Positions 46,265-57,540 are shown, counted from the first letter of the stretch. The stretch: 64,000 bases of DNA from Hermatobates lingyangjiaoensis (GCA_026182355.1 JAPFBL010000068.1:1641001-1705000); one strand, 5' to 3'. Numbers and translations: made by a program. Notes: generated from the letters alone by a model not told the origin.

Positions 46265-46485
46265 TGCATTTAGAGGGAGTGCATTAGTGATGCGAAGGTC
46301 CAAGCGTGATGCAATCAATTCTTGCAGTGCATGCCTTGCTGCGCCAGTCTGAAGGCTATCCTCGCGCCGCGGCACTGCTCACTTAGCTGATTAGCTGCCT
46401 GCGATAGTCACTTTAACTGGCACCACCCTGGCCTCATCACCAAACCAACTCACTTCCAACCAACACAGACCTCAACCCTTTGCTT
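46265..46485. other. GC-rich island, candidate conserved regulatory element
   Basis: A non-repetitive block with CCTTGCTGCGCCAGTCTGAA, CTCGCGCCGCGGCACTGCTC and CACTTAGCTGATTAGCTGCC. No long frame. The AT-rich flanks and lack of repeat signatures make a conserved regulatory element plausible. Confidence 0.35.
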
Positions 46486-46489
46486 CTCT

Positions 46490-47480
46490 GCCATTGTTTA
46501 TATCAAGTAGTGCTAATAACTCCAGTTGTTGATAAACAACGTACTAATGGTAATTAATAAGTACCATTGTTTAAACCACCAAAGGGGTTCACAGTTGTAG
46601 AAACATAGTTTATTACATGTAAATCTATTGGTCATTTGGAATTAGGATTGATTATTCCTAACAGTATAATAATATAGAACATCCCTAATACCATACCATA
46701 GTATGAGTTCATCATTATTCGTATTTTTTCTAAAAGTCGTCCATGTATAGGCATGTCCCACCAGTCACTTTATCTATTCATGTTGTCAATTAATGTTAAC
46801 ACTGTAGTTCGATTGCTTTCAATTTTCCCAAGTACCTTCAAGAGTTTGATTGTGCAGTTGTTTGCAATGAACTTAACAAAAACTTAAAATAATAAACAAA
46901 TTACAATAACAAAAATTAGTTTGTATGACAGATATACGGCCCGCTGACATAGTTAAACAAACACAGAGCCTTCTTTTCTTAATTCTTTTTATTTATTAAG
47001 GTTTTTAAATAAAAAAAGTAATTATTCAACATACATATGACAGTCTAAATATATACTAACTTAATTTCCTTTTCTCATTTTCCCCTGAGGACGAACATTT
47101 GTTCCAAATATCTAGACAATTGTTTAGGCTAGACAATTGTATCTGTATTTGGAAGAAACGTATTATTACACAATTAATGAAGAATCATACAAAAAAACTT
47201 ACTGCTATATATACATTACAAGAAGACTGCTTTGGCAGGTGACAAGGCAGTGACTAAGGTGTGACTGTTCTTCAGTGTTTTTCTGTATATTTTCTAAGTG
47301 ATTTGACTTATCCCCGTGAACTGATGAAGTTTTGATTTCATATATAAGTGGTACAAGAGACTCCACAAAGAAAGACGTTTATATCCCCAATGATGATATC
47401 GTTTATATGGTTGTGAGTTCCTTGATGTATATATCAACGTATAAATCTCCATTAGAAATACTAAATTTAGGCTGTAAGAA
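46490..47480. other. intergenic DNA with one hammerhead-like scrap
   Basis: At 47095-47125, CTGAGGACGAACATTTGTTC then CAAATAT resembles the ATAT-type core with the G of GAAA lost. It has helix II GAAC/GTTC but no clear helix I. Nothing else is recognised. Confidence 0.35.
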
Positions 47481-47499
47481 GACCAATCTAAGAAAATCT

Positions 47500-47688
47500 C
47501 TAAGAAGGGCAATTTACGGTTTACCTCTTCTTCCATTGTAAATTGCGAATTGGATTTGTTGGCACTAATGAATTTAATTTTGTGAGAAAGAAAGCTTCAT
47601 TAATCGATTTGGCCCAGAGATATAGTGCTTTATTATTTAAGCCATAATGCAATGAAAGAAGGAATAAACTGTAAATTGCCCTTCTTAG
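47500..47688. repeat. imperfect inverted repeat, about 40-bp arms
   Basis: CTAAGAAGGGCAATTTAC (47500-47517) and following bases are complementary to 47650-47688 (GTAAATTGCCCTTCTTAG), separated by about 110 bases. It may be a degraded MITE or foldback element. I see no target duplication or hammerhead motif. Confidence 0.6.
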
Positions 47689-47699
47689 CTGTCCTTATT

Positions 47700-48840
47700 A
47701 ATACATTTTAGAAATAAATGAAAGGTATTGATCAGACTAAAGCTACAAACATCTTTACATCTGTCCATTCAGGCCATCACAAACATTTCAAGTACAATTC
47801 TTGAGAGGTATGTTTCTAAGACGGCTAAGAGTTAATTTCTATCAATCCTTGTAATAACACTAACAAATTAAATTTAGTTTGACTACAATTGTACATATTT
47901 ACCAATACTGTTGTTAAATTCTCGGTGATTGACTAATTTTGTTGACAAAAAAATGAAATTAGTTTATTAGAAATTTTAATAATTAATTTAAAAATTTGAC
48001 ATATGTTGACATAATGAGTAAATATTATTTCAACTGTCAAATTTTGACAGAAACCTCTATAGTGAAAAACTTCACAATTTTGACATATCGTCATGATAAA
48101 GTTGTTAACATTTATCGTAATCATGTTGAAAGTAGTTCTTCTTTTATGTTGATAACGATGGCATTAATAATGGTTTAGGCAAATATTGTTATTGCGGACG
48201 AGTTCGGAAGCAGGTCGACGTATGACGATGACTACCAGACAGGACGTTGTGTTGTTACAAGAATACTAGTCACGCTCCCCTGTACACTGACTGCATCATT
48301 TTATTTATCATACCCTTAGTAAATAACTCACAGTAACTAACCATGCACTCACTCAGAAACATCTTTTCTCTTACAGTCAGATGAGTACGAAATGAGCCTT
48401 TTAAGCTAACAACATACCAGATCAGATATTCTTATTAGTTTTCAGTATGATTCATATTATTGAGATATTTGAGGAGAAATTCTAACAAGAAATGCATCAA
48501 TGTTATACTAGTAGCTAAATCTCCAGCTGCTAGTATTTTAAAACAAGAGTAATTAATAACAAGGGTAATTTAAAATTTCGTTTAATAAAACTGGGGAACA
48601 GTTTTGTGAACTTTTCATTCAGAAAAAGAAAATCGTCCGCTTGCATTTAACAACCTATGCATGTCAAATCTCAACTAAAAAGCCAGAATCACGGTAATTT
48701 TAATGAAAATAGTGTGGGTAGATTTTATAAAAACGAAGAATCCCTATTTCTTTGTGGATTCAGGTACTCCTCAAAAATATTCAATTTTGGTGCCGAGTTT
48801 AGTGTAAGTCTCGGGATTAGAAGGAACTTTAATATAGAAT
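47700..48840. other. AT-rich intergenic DNA, nothing recognised
   Basis: Short frames only. No element can be supported. Confidence 0.3.
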
Positions 48841-48851
48841 TTGGTGATTAT

Positions 48852-49008
48852 AGACAATTTTATTCAATTTTCTATATATATTAGTCAATTATTAAAAGAT
48901 TAAAAAGAAGTTCATAAACTAAAATATATTGTTCTAAAAGTTTTGAAAACAAATAAATTTAATGTTGTTGGTTCATTCACTGTATTGACATTTTTTTCTT
49001 CTTTTATA
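48852..49008 (+). repeat. dispersed direct repeat pair, copy a
   Basis: Matches 50583-50726 in the same orientation (TTCAATTTTCTATATATATT, AGTCAATTATTAAAA, ATTAAAAAGAAGT, GAAAACAAATAAATTTAAT, TTTTTTCTTCTTT in order). It is non-coding and AT-rich. Confidence 0.8.
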
Positions 49009-49054
49009 TTTCAGAGATATCCTTTCCTCTCTTAATGTTCTTCTCTCTCTCTCT

Positions 49055-49056
<2 letters not shown>

Positions 49057-49105
<49 letters not shown>
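49057..49105. repeat. (CA)n microsatellite with CT lead
   Basis: A CTCTCTCTCT lead followed by a pure CA run. Confidence 0.95.
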
Positions 49106-49107
<2 letters not shown>

Positions 49108-49189
49108 AAGGAAAGGTTTAATTTAATCTTAATGTAATGTATTTTATTGTTAAATAGATTCGATTACATGTTATATATAAAAAATAAAT

Positions 49190-49400
49190 TTAAAACGAAG
49201 GAAACACACAGAAAGACACAGACATAACACTCATAACAGAGTCACCACCCTGCCTTCCTGCGGGACTCTTCGCTCTTCACACCTCCTGATGGCGACGATG
49301 GTCGAAATATCGATGTGAGTTATGTCTTTGTCTTTCTGTGTGTTTCCTTCGTTAATTTATTATATTTAAAAAAGTCCGCTGGACGTTTTTTCACGTTGTT
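49190..49400 (+). mobile_element. PLE 3' terminal unit with hammerhead-like core (ATAT subfamily)
   Basis: Core CTGATGG (49286-49292), a short stem, GAAA (49304-49307), ATAT, C at H17 and GATGTGAG, then TTTCTGTGTGTTTCCTTCG and the terminal hairpin GTCCGCTGGAC (49374-49384), 88 bases after the core. The left arm (about 49194-49235) is the reverse complement of 49317-49355. It corresponds to 59.95-60.10 kb of the full PLE. The G at the last core position (A in the consensus) should cripple cleavage. Confidence 0.7.
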
Positions 49401-49409
49401 TATGTAATA

Positions 49410-49545
49410 TATTTTATATATATATATATATAACCAATTAAAAAAGATAGCACACAGATAGACACGGGAATAACTCACTTCTATATTTCGACCATCGTCA
49501 TCATCAAGAGGGGAAGAGTCCCGCAGGAAGGCAGAGCGGTGACTC
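49410..49545 (-). mobile_element. PLE 3' terminal unit, opposite orientation
   Basis: A TA array (49412-49432) separates it from the previous unit. On the minus strand: CTTGATGA, GACGATGGTC-type stem, GAAA (49486-49489), ATAT, A at H17, GAAGTGAGTTATTCCC, GTGTCTATCTGTGTGC. The insertion of T after the first C breaks the core. It forms a head-to-tail mirror with 49190-49400. Confidence 0.6.
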
Positions 49546-50249
49546 ATATATATATACTCATATATATGGTATATATATATCGAGCATGCTAAATAAACGG
49601 ATTTAAAAAAAACACCCTTACACATACACATCAAGACGGAACAATATGTAAACGAAATGAGATTTAATCACCAAATTTGATGTTTACAATCCTGTTAGCC
49701 TGATATAGAACAGCAAAACAGCAATCTCCGCTCCAAAATTGTATTTTTTTTTAGGCGTATTTAATATTAAAAAAATCTGGTTTTTAGTTTCGTCAAAAAT
49801 CTGCCATACATATTTGATTAGGTCGCTGTGATTCTGTCAATTTAGATCATATTAAATATATGTGGATTACAATATGCAGAGAATTGTCCTATAGGGTTAA
49901 AAGTTTAAAAAGCTGTTTTCGAGTAGTGATAAATCATTTTTTGAATTGCTAGGGATATTAAAGAAACGAGCGTGATATATACATACCAAAACTATTAGAC
50001 CCGATTTGATTAAATTGATCAGAGGAAAAATATTTTTTTTTAAAAAAATAATAAGTATAGAAAGAAAAAACAGTTTACGATGACACAACTAGCACTAACT
50101 GTCAAATTGTTACCATTTATAATTAACTAAATGGCATCTCGTAACTGCTTTTTAATGATTTCTTTGAGACAGCTGAAAAGTATGTTATTAAATAATGCGT
50201 TTATATTTAGAATATGATTCAGATCAGTGGAAACAGTAGGAAATAGGGC

Positions 50250-50490
50250 AGCCATTTATAAAAAGCGCAGAATCGGAGACGGGCGTTGCATGACTTTGGA
50301 GTGGTTTATATGTGTTTTAATAGGGCCATAAAAGGGGTGTTTAGAGCAGGGATGTCGTGCCGGTAAGAGGCTAATAGAGCTGCGACGGCAAGGCCAGGCC
50401 GACACGGCCTTTCGCCTTTCATTAGCTCTGTAGTGTCGGCCTTGAGCCAGCTGCATTCTGCACTCATCTGCCTTCCTTACAACGGTACTC
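50250..50490. other. GC-rich island, candidate conserved regulatory element
   Basis: Contains GCTGCGACGGCAAGGCCAGG, CCGACACGGCCTTTCGCC and inverted words GCCGACAC/GTGTCGGCC, with TAATAGAGCTG facing CATTAGCTCT. An 85-codon minus-strand frame spans it without family match. The internal symmetry (about 50365-50445) suggests it could fold as RNA. Confidence 0.4.
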
Positions 50491-50582
50491 CTCAACTCAA
50501 TTACCTCAAACATTGTTTCAGCTTTTTATACCACTCAATTATTCCTTAACGCCAATTTCCTCTTGTTCCAATAAATTAACTA

Positions 50583-50726
50583 CAATTTCATTCAATTTTC
50601 TATATATATTAGTCAATTATTAAAACATTAAAAAGAAGTCACAAACTAAAATAAATGGCTACAAGTTTTTGAAAACAAATAAATTTAATATTGGTCCATT
50701 CACAGCAATGATCTTTTTTCTTCTTT
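50583..50726 (+). repeat. dispersed direct repeat pair, copy b
   Basis: Partner of 48852-49008 at about 1.73 kb, with a few small indels. Confidence 0.8.
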
Positions 50727-50844
50727 CTCTGTGAATATGTGATGGAGTGAGTTCTAAACTGCTTTATTTAATAGACTTTAAATAAATATAAACTTAAATC
50801 AAAATGAAATTATTGTTTCTAGAAGTTTTAAAAAGAAAACTACG

Positions 50845-51336
50845 AATGGATATTATTCCACTTAGTGAAATCATTTTATAATCTACGTATAAATACTATT
50901 CCACTGACTGAAATCACTTTATATTCTACGTATAAATACTATTCCACTGACTGAAATCACTTTATATTCTACGTATAAATACTATTCCACTGACTGAAAT
51001 CACTTTATATTCTACGTATAAATACTATTCCACTGACTGAAACACTTTATATTCTACGTATAAATACTATTCCACTGACTGAAATCACTTTATATTCTAC
51101 GTATAAATACTATTCCACTGACTGAAATCACTTTATATTCTACGTATAAATACTATTCCACTGACTGAAATCACTTTATATTCTACGTATAAATACTATT
51201 CCACTGAGTGAAATCACTTTATATTCTACGTATAAATACTATTCCACTGACTGTAATCACTTTATATTCTACGTATAAATACTATTTCACTTACTGAAAT
51301 CATTTTATATTCTACGTATGAATACTATTTCTCTGG
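50845..51336 (+). repeat. 43-bp minisatellite, about 11 units
   Basis: The unit contains CTGAAATCACTTTATATTCT and ACGTATAAATACTATTCCA. ACGTATAAAT recurs every 43 bases (first two at 50884 and 50927). Internal units are almost identical; the first and last are diverged. One further diverged unit lies beyond the SINE (51622-51664, then TTCCACT again at 51665). Confidence 0.95.
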
Positions 51337-51632
51337 GTTAGATTAGGTTAGATTTCAGTGGCTAATTTAGATTCGCTCTTTCTGATACCACACAATGAAC
51401 AGTCTACATTGAGAGTCCTAAATTTTACTTAACTGAAATGTATTTCAAGTAGGGATGGTAACAAATACCTGATATTGTACATGCTCGGGACTAACGGTTT
51501 AACGTCCTCTTCAAGGGAAGAAGAGATCAGGTTTTTTTCACCTCTTCGTGAATAAATTGAGAGTCAGAGAAAGCTGGATCCACCAGCCAGAGTACGTAAG
51601 CCACTGGGCTACCCTAGCATCTTCCACTAGGT
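51337..51632 (-). mobile_element. tRNA-derived SINE (copy 6) inside the minisatellite
   Basis: The minus-strand tail is AACCTAATCTAACCC-like. The body shares the GATACCACACAATGAA, ATGTATTT, TCGGGACTAACGGTTTAACGT and TGAATAAATTGAG blocks. The head is decayed, with TAGCCCAGTGGCTTACG as A box and no good B box. The sequences bordering it (TTTCTCTGGG and TTCCACTAGG) are similar and could be a decayed target duplication. It shares a CTACCCTAGCATCTTCC head end with the SINE at 25.3 kb, marking a subfamily. Confidence 0.75.
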
Positions 51633-52039
51633 AAAATCACTATTCATTCTATATGTGGATACTATTCCACTGGGTAAAATAATGCTTATTATTTTGACTT
51701 ACTGACTTTTCAAAATATATCCATAAATAATCTAGTCTAATGAATATCAATATTTAATTGTATAAAACTTAAAAATTAATATAGAAAAAAGAAATATATG
51801 AATGTTATTAAAATATCTACTAAACAGGTTGTCCTAAAAGTACATTATACATTTTCTTTTTCTTTATATTCTCAGGTATTAGTCAAAGAAGTATAAGACG
51901 GCTTGGTTTTAATATCTTCAGCATCTTAAACGTTAAAACAGCGTTGTAAGATTGCTGTCTAGCAATATATTTTCAGTCCCCAACTTCAGTTAAGGGCAAG
52001 TTTGAGAAGCTTCATGACCTTTAGACTTCTCCAATGCAC

Positions 52040-52370
52040 AGCGAAATTTACGCTAGTCATGAAAAGTTTCTCAAAAACAGGATCTGTTTTTGACAAACAA
52101 TGCAACGGAAGAACTGTTGCCGTTGAAAACAGTATTACGGTGTTCACTACTGTTGAAAACTCAATACTTCTGGAGTAAGAATTTGCCTAAAACCAAAGAA
52201 AGTCTATCTGGAGGGCTGCATGAGAACTCAGCATCAATAAAAACTTGATTCAGAGGATGCTTTGGAAATTGATAAAGCTCTATCCATACCGACTTCAGGT
52301 TGTTTAACAGCTTTAGTAGAAAAGATCATGATGTTTGTTTAGAAATGTCTAATTCATTCCTCGATTATTA
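52040..52370 (+). pseudogene. decayed DNA-transposon gene with DUF4817-like helix-turn-helix
   Basis: Frame-broken pieces on the plus strand read in order: KSFSKTGSVFDKQCNGRT, then RKSIWRAA, then LIQRMLWKLIKLYPYRLQVV, then CLFRNV. This order matches the DUF4817-type region of mariner-related proteins (a YxxFxxTGSVxDKxRxGRP segment, then an RKSxRRASRELxI segment, then LxLYPYRLQVVQxL). At least three frameshifts or stops interrupt it, and no DDE catalytic part is found downstream. It is an old fossil. Confidence 0.7.
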
Positions 52371-52379
52371 GAAAAAAAA

Positions 52380-53530
52380 ACCCAACTAATGGAAACATGT
52401 TTTAATGACCATAAGCTTTGAAACACGAAAGCGAATGCAACCAGTAAAACTGTAATAACTCCTTTATTGATAATAAACATACAAGTAAACTCAGTTTTTT
52501 GTGTAATTTGTAACAACATTATAAAAATATATAGTAATCTTAGGAGGGTCTTCCATATGGTATAGCATGACATGCTGTTTAGATATACGATAGGTAGGTT
52601 AATAAATGTTCAATTTTCAGCAAATGGAATACAATAATGAACTTAATACCTAAAATAAACAGCAGTTCACACCGAATTTAATACAAGATAATATATAAAA
52701 TAATTTCTAATAGGATACAATTAATTAGAAATAATAAGCAAAGGACAGCATCCTCGTAACAGCAATAGATGGATGACGTTTTAATATGGAAAAATGGATG
52801 GAAAAACTTACATATAGAATACGTAAATCATCAATTTTGACAAAATTGTTCATTAGTCAATGTTTTACATTAGATGAAACTTTTTGAAAATTTTAAAATT
52901 CTTATACATATTTCATCTGTACCTCGAATACGTTTCGAAAATGTACAATATATAATATGTTTTTCTCAGTTATTTTATTTATTGATATTGATTAATTGCT
53001 TCCAAAATGTTGGTTATTAAAATTTATAATATTAGAATATAAGCGAGTTTCGTTTGTGTGAAATGCATTGTGTGTCGTGTAACACTACTCTGTCTACAGC
53101 GAACCCATTTGAAGACTGTATATTACTGTCAGACTACTTTTGTAATATAGCCCAACCCGTACTAGTACACTCAAACGATACACCAAGGAACTAATAGCTA
53201 CTTTCACTCAACTACACGAGTTTTAATTAACTTGTAAGTTACGTCGGTTGCATATTAATATGAAACTTTGAAAGTTTAGTGAATTGCTTTTTCAACATTT
53301 TAGATTAACTCATCTGTTCAATTAAAAATGTAACTTTTAATTGGATTTTAACATCTTTTTAAATTAATTGCGGTTATTGTGCTATAGTTTTTATTATAAA
53401 TCTCATCCTGTATATTTTTTACCATGATCAACAGGTTTCCACTTTTACATGAAAATGTCTTTTAGTAGAATTAAATTAAAGAAGAAGTACGCATACAAGT
53501 GAATTTTATGAGAAACAAACAAAGAAATGG
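52380..53530. other. AT-rich intergenic DNA, nothing recognised
   Basis: No supported feature. Confidence 0.3.
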
Positions 53531-53539
53531 TGTTTTTAA

Positions 53540-53645
53540 TCAGGTTATATCTGCTTCTCTGGGAGGGGAGAGTCCCGCATTGTTACAGTGTCAACCTCCA
53601 CTGCCCTTGTCGATAAACCAGAGAAACAGGTATCATTAAAGCCAA
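53540..53645. other. small GC-richer patch
   Basis: CTGGGAGGGGAGAGTCCCGC and CAACCTCCACTGCCCTTG in AT-rich DNA. A similar patch lies at about 54190-54310. Both are unidentified. Confidence 0.25.
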
Positions 53646-54364
53646 AATGGTTAGTTTTTCTACAAACTTCTTTTGTATGAAAACTTGTTCATTAATATCC
53701 CCATAATGTGTAAATAACACGGACTAACTGGTGCATTGCGATCGACTTTTCAATGACTGTTATTCTTATTAATGTATTTTTTTTTTATTATTCATAATAA
53801 CTTTTGAGGTCTTAAAATACCCAAATAAAGTTGTCAAATCTGCAATTATATAGTGATAAAAGAGAAAATTTCAAAACATATAAGGTAACATACAAAAAAT
53901 TTTTGTTATTAAAAATAAAAGTGTTGTTTCATTGATTGACATATAACAAACCTGAACCTGGAGCAGGTGTCACAAAGGTGTCTTGATGTCTTCAAAACAC
54001 AGATGAGTACCGCCAGAACAGACTGCAAGAACAAACATTAATGTTAATAAAACATTATCTCTATGATGAAGGTTTTAATAAAAACATGAAAGAATTAAGT
54101 TACTGTATCTAAATTAAACTCTTAAAAACAATCTCTTAAAGTTACAAACTCTTAAAGATCATACGAACAATGAATGATACAGATGTGAACAAGGATGAGG
54201 GGAGACTGGGCTGGTGCTTAGGAGGGTGGACTTAAGAGTAAGATATTATTTTCCGAAGTCTTCCTCCAAAGTCCGCTACTTGACATGGCCGCACCTAAAT
54301 GGATCAACTCGTTCAAATTAACATAGCTATTTACTGCTTTTAAATAGTAACTGGAAATAAAATA

Positions 54365-54393
54365 ACGCGTTTCGAAACTATATTCATTCTCAG
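54365..54393 (-). ncRNA. hammerhead-like motif, ACGCGT subfamily (decayed)
   Basis: On the minus strand: CTGAGAA (54387-54393), helix II GAA/TTC, GAAA and palindromic ACGCGT, T at H17. The core deviates (AGAA for NGA). Helix I pairing is poor. Confidence 0.4.
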
Positions 54394-54399
54394 ATTACA

Positions 54400-54930
54400 T
54401 CTTTTTCTTAAATGATAAGTAACCTAAGTATAAACAGAAACTGTTTGTAACGCTTTCTTATTATGTATAAACATATTTTGTGTGAGTATTGAAATTTACA
54501 TCTTGGATACTTAACAATACTTTATTTACAAATAAATTTATTTAAAGTATATCATTGTATTTATTCATGATTAAACTAGGATTGAACATTATTAGAAATA
54601 TGAATAAGTTCATCCTCCCTTTGTTAATAACACTTACTTAACGCTTTCTCTTGTATAATAAACGGTTTAGTGTTCCCTTTTACAAAGCTATTATCTTTTA
54701 TAGCCACAGTCTTTATGAAATTAATTTCAGTAAATAATATAAAGGTGTTGAAACATAAGATTATGTTAGAAACTGTTTAAATAAATTATTCAGAACTTCA
54801 AAGTCTGTAATTAAAGAAAAACAATAAAAAAAATTACAACATGTCTTACTTGTGTTATTTTATTTCTTTAGAAGGTTATATGTAAAACCAAAACTTAAGA
54901 TAATAATGGGGTAGTAATTGAGTTATTATG
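54400..54930. other. AT-rich intergenic DNA, nothing recognised
   Basis: No supported feature. Confidence 0.3.
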
Positions 54931-54939
54931 CGCCTCTAA

Positions 54940-55720
54940 TAGCCTCTAGCACTCAATTCTGACTTTCGGCCTTCACAAGGCTACCTTCTTAACCTGCTAT
55001 ATGCAGGGACAAACGAAAGAAGAGGAGGTTACTAGGGTCTGGGCCTGACCACCATTGTTTCACATTCTCCAGCTTTCCAAATCCTCCCTCTTATCCTAGC
55101 CCAATCCAAGGCGTTATGTGATCCGTGCCGATGGATGGATGATACAGGGGTTATTGTACTACGAACGAACGAAGCCTCAAGGGTAGCAGGTGACACCCTG
55201 GTGTAAATAGCCTTATTCCTTCATGCGAGGCTCATCCGGAGCGGACAAAATACGACCAAAAAGCTTCAGGGACTTTCGCCTGTATGATAATAAGGAGAAG
55301 AAAGTCCGGAGACCATCCTTCGGCAGCGCAGGAAGCTAACCTAGTGGAAATGAACCTCTCACAAGTCCACCTAAGGACCGAAGAAGACTGTCTCGAAGAA
55401 GGAGTAAGGAAGTCACTTTCTCCCAGAACGTAGGGGTCTGAATGGCATTATCAATGATGGTTTGTGTAGATTCTGCAAAGAGGAAGAACACCGTTACATC
55501 CGCTTGCTGAATATCAAGCCACGTTGCTTCACAGAGGTAGGTGCTTCGGGACACTCAACAAAACCATAGAAAAACTTTACCGCTGGACCCAGCAAAGTGT
55601 TGAGCTTCTTGGAGGCGCTGAAGCTAACTGCTGGGGTACTTTAGCACAGAAGGGGGGAAGTACAATAGTTCTTAAGACGCAGTTCTATAGTCACATTCAA
55701 ATAATAATAATAATAATTTA
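54940..55720 (+). mobile_element. LINE 3' fragment (non-LTR retrotransposon), decayed
   Basis: From about 55360 the plus strand reads, with frameshifts, VHLRTEEDCLEEGVRKSLSP, then LCRFCKEEEHRYIR, then LLHRGRCFGTLNKTIEKLYRW and, in the next frame, PSKVLSFLEALKLTAGVL. This is the Cys-rich C-terminal end typical of R1/CR1-like LINE proteins (CxxC...ExxEHxL...CP, then LxxL...VLxFLxxLxL). An (AAT)n tract (55700-55720) may be its tail. The GC-richer DNA upstream (54940-55330) may belong to the same element but I cannot assign it. Confidence 0.5.
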
Positions 55721-55724
55721 TTTA

Positions 55725-56630
55725 CACTGTAAGAATGACGAATTATTTTTTTTTAAAATTCTTTTACATGATCACAAAAACGTTGAAATTTGCTAATAGA
55801 TACATCTAAGTATTTTATACCTTGTAGTTATTATTAATGAATGTGGCTTTATACATATAAACAGCTGCACGTATACACCAGCATCTTTTGAGTGCGATGC
55901 TTTAATAATGAAATTAATTAATAATACTTCATTATATTTGTTAGTTACCATTAATTAACTTTTTTCCACTGTCATTATTCCCTATTATAGCTCATAAAAA
56001 TGTATATACTTTTATGTTTACTTCTTATTTGTTATTCTTAAAAATAAAGAAAATTGTTATATAAATACTTATATGGGTAAATAGTACATAAACAAATTAC
56101 AAAAATTGAGAAACACTAGTCTTTTATTGCTGATGATAGAATGTTTGCTGACCAATCCTAAACAAATAATGAAGAAACCCGAATGCCAGGAAAAACTAAC
56201 TCAAATTAACTAGCATGGTGCAGTTTGGTCTTATCGTGGTTCACTTTGAGAATAGTAATGTTTCTTTACACTTATAAACATGGAAATGTATAGCTGTGAG
56301 ATCATTAGCTGAGATGTATGTAAACGACGATAACGAATGGAATATTCAAATATCTGTTGGGAGAAATGGGGAAGGCGGTAATTTGAAGTGTACTGGGATT
56401 CCTCATACATGACTGAAGCGAGGGGGAATTCACTTCATTAATTCAGCACTGAGTGTTCAAAAAGATTACTCAAAGTGTTCAAAAACCATTGCACTCGTGG
56501 TGGTAACAATAAACAATCAGTCTGTAACATATCAAGATATTAAAGAAAGATGACCTCTTTCTTATATCGTTATCGTCACCTTTAAATATTAAAAAAGGTG
56601 ACGATACATGCTACAACACATAAAAATAGA
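55725..56630. other. AT-rich intergenic DNA, nothing recognised
   Basis: No supported feature. Confidence 0.3.
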
Positions 56631-56695
56631 CACAAAGAACTAACACAAGTTACATAAATATTTTAACAAAGATTCGTCATCAGGAGAGCAGATTT
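56610..56695 (-). mobile_element. decayed PLE terminus with hammerhead-like remnant
   Basis: On the minus strand, CTGATGA (56677-56683), GAATCTTTGTTAAAATAT, then AACTTGTGTTAG. GAAA is changed to TAAA and helix II is reduced. It probably belongs to an older PLE copy beside the large one. Confidence 0.45.
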
Positions 56696-56999
56696 AAAAG
56701 CTATTTCTTTTTAATTAAGTATAGAATATTCTTTATATTTATTAAGATTAATTTATTCGTTTTTATTTATTATTATTATTATTTATTCTATATTTTCTTT
56801 GTTTTAGTTACATTATTTATTTCCCTCACTCTTCTGAGTGTATGTTGGCAGCACTGCACTCCTACTAGAATGAAGAGATTTTTTAGATCACATCTACTTA
56901 CCATATATTCAGCTTCTTCTTTAGTTACATTATTGTTTGTCCCATCCTCTAATGGTTTACACGATTTCTATTTCATATGTTTACTGTAAAATCTTATTA

Positions 57000-57082
57000 T
57001 ACATATATATATGTATATATAATATATATATATATATATATAATTTTTCAAAAAAGTCCGCTGGACCGTTTCTTTTTAATTG

Positions 57083-57140
<58 letters not shown>

Positions 57141-57150
57141 TATATATATA
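57000..57150. repeat. TA-rich tract with an outlying PLE terminal hairpin
   Basis: TA arrays at about 57000-57040 and 57085-57150 enclose the hairpin GTCCGCTGGAC (57056-57066) with its AAAAAA lead and CGTTTCTTT follow. The same block in the same orientation closes the PLE on the right (60092-60102), so the PLE palindrome lies between two direct copies of this terminal block. Confidence 0.8.
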
Positions 57151-57196
57151 ATAAATAAAAAACGAAGGAAACACACAGAAAGACACAGACATAACT

Positions 57197-57235
57197 CACA
57201 TCGATATTTCGACAATCGTCGTCATCAGAGGTGCG
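57197..57235 (-). ncRNA. hammerhead-ribozyme-like motif of the PLE left arm
   Basis: On the minus strand: CTGATGA (57222-57228), GAC/GTC stem, GAAA (57207-57210), ATAT, C at H17, GATGTGAG. One C is missing just before the core compared with the right arm, which weakens helix I. Otherwise it is identical. Confidence 0.6.
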
Positions 57236-57540
57236 AAGAGCGAAAAGCGAAGAGTCCCGCAGGAAGACAGGGCGGTACTGAACTCGGAAACCGCAGCCAG
57301 TACCCACCACTTACCACCAAGCGGGGAAGGGAGTGAAGGAAATGAAGAGCCAAATTAAGACGTAAAAGGAACGAGTAAAAAATTATAACTATAAAAAAAT
57401 TATAAAAAAGTAGATAAATCAAATTAAAATTAATAAAAATAATAAATAAAAAGTAAAATAAAAAATAATAAATAAATAAATAATAATAAATAAATAAATA
57501 AAAAATAATAAATAAATAAATAAATCATAAATAAATTATC

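Noticed and set aside
50845..51336. CRISPR-like array
   Set aside because: It is a 43-bp tandem minisatellite without spacers.
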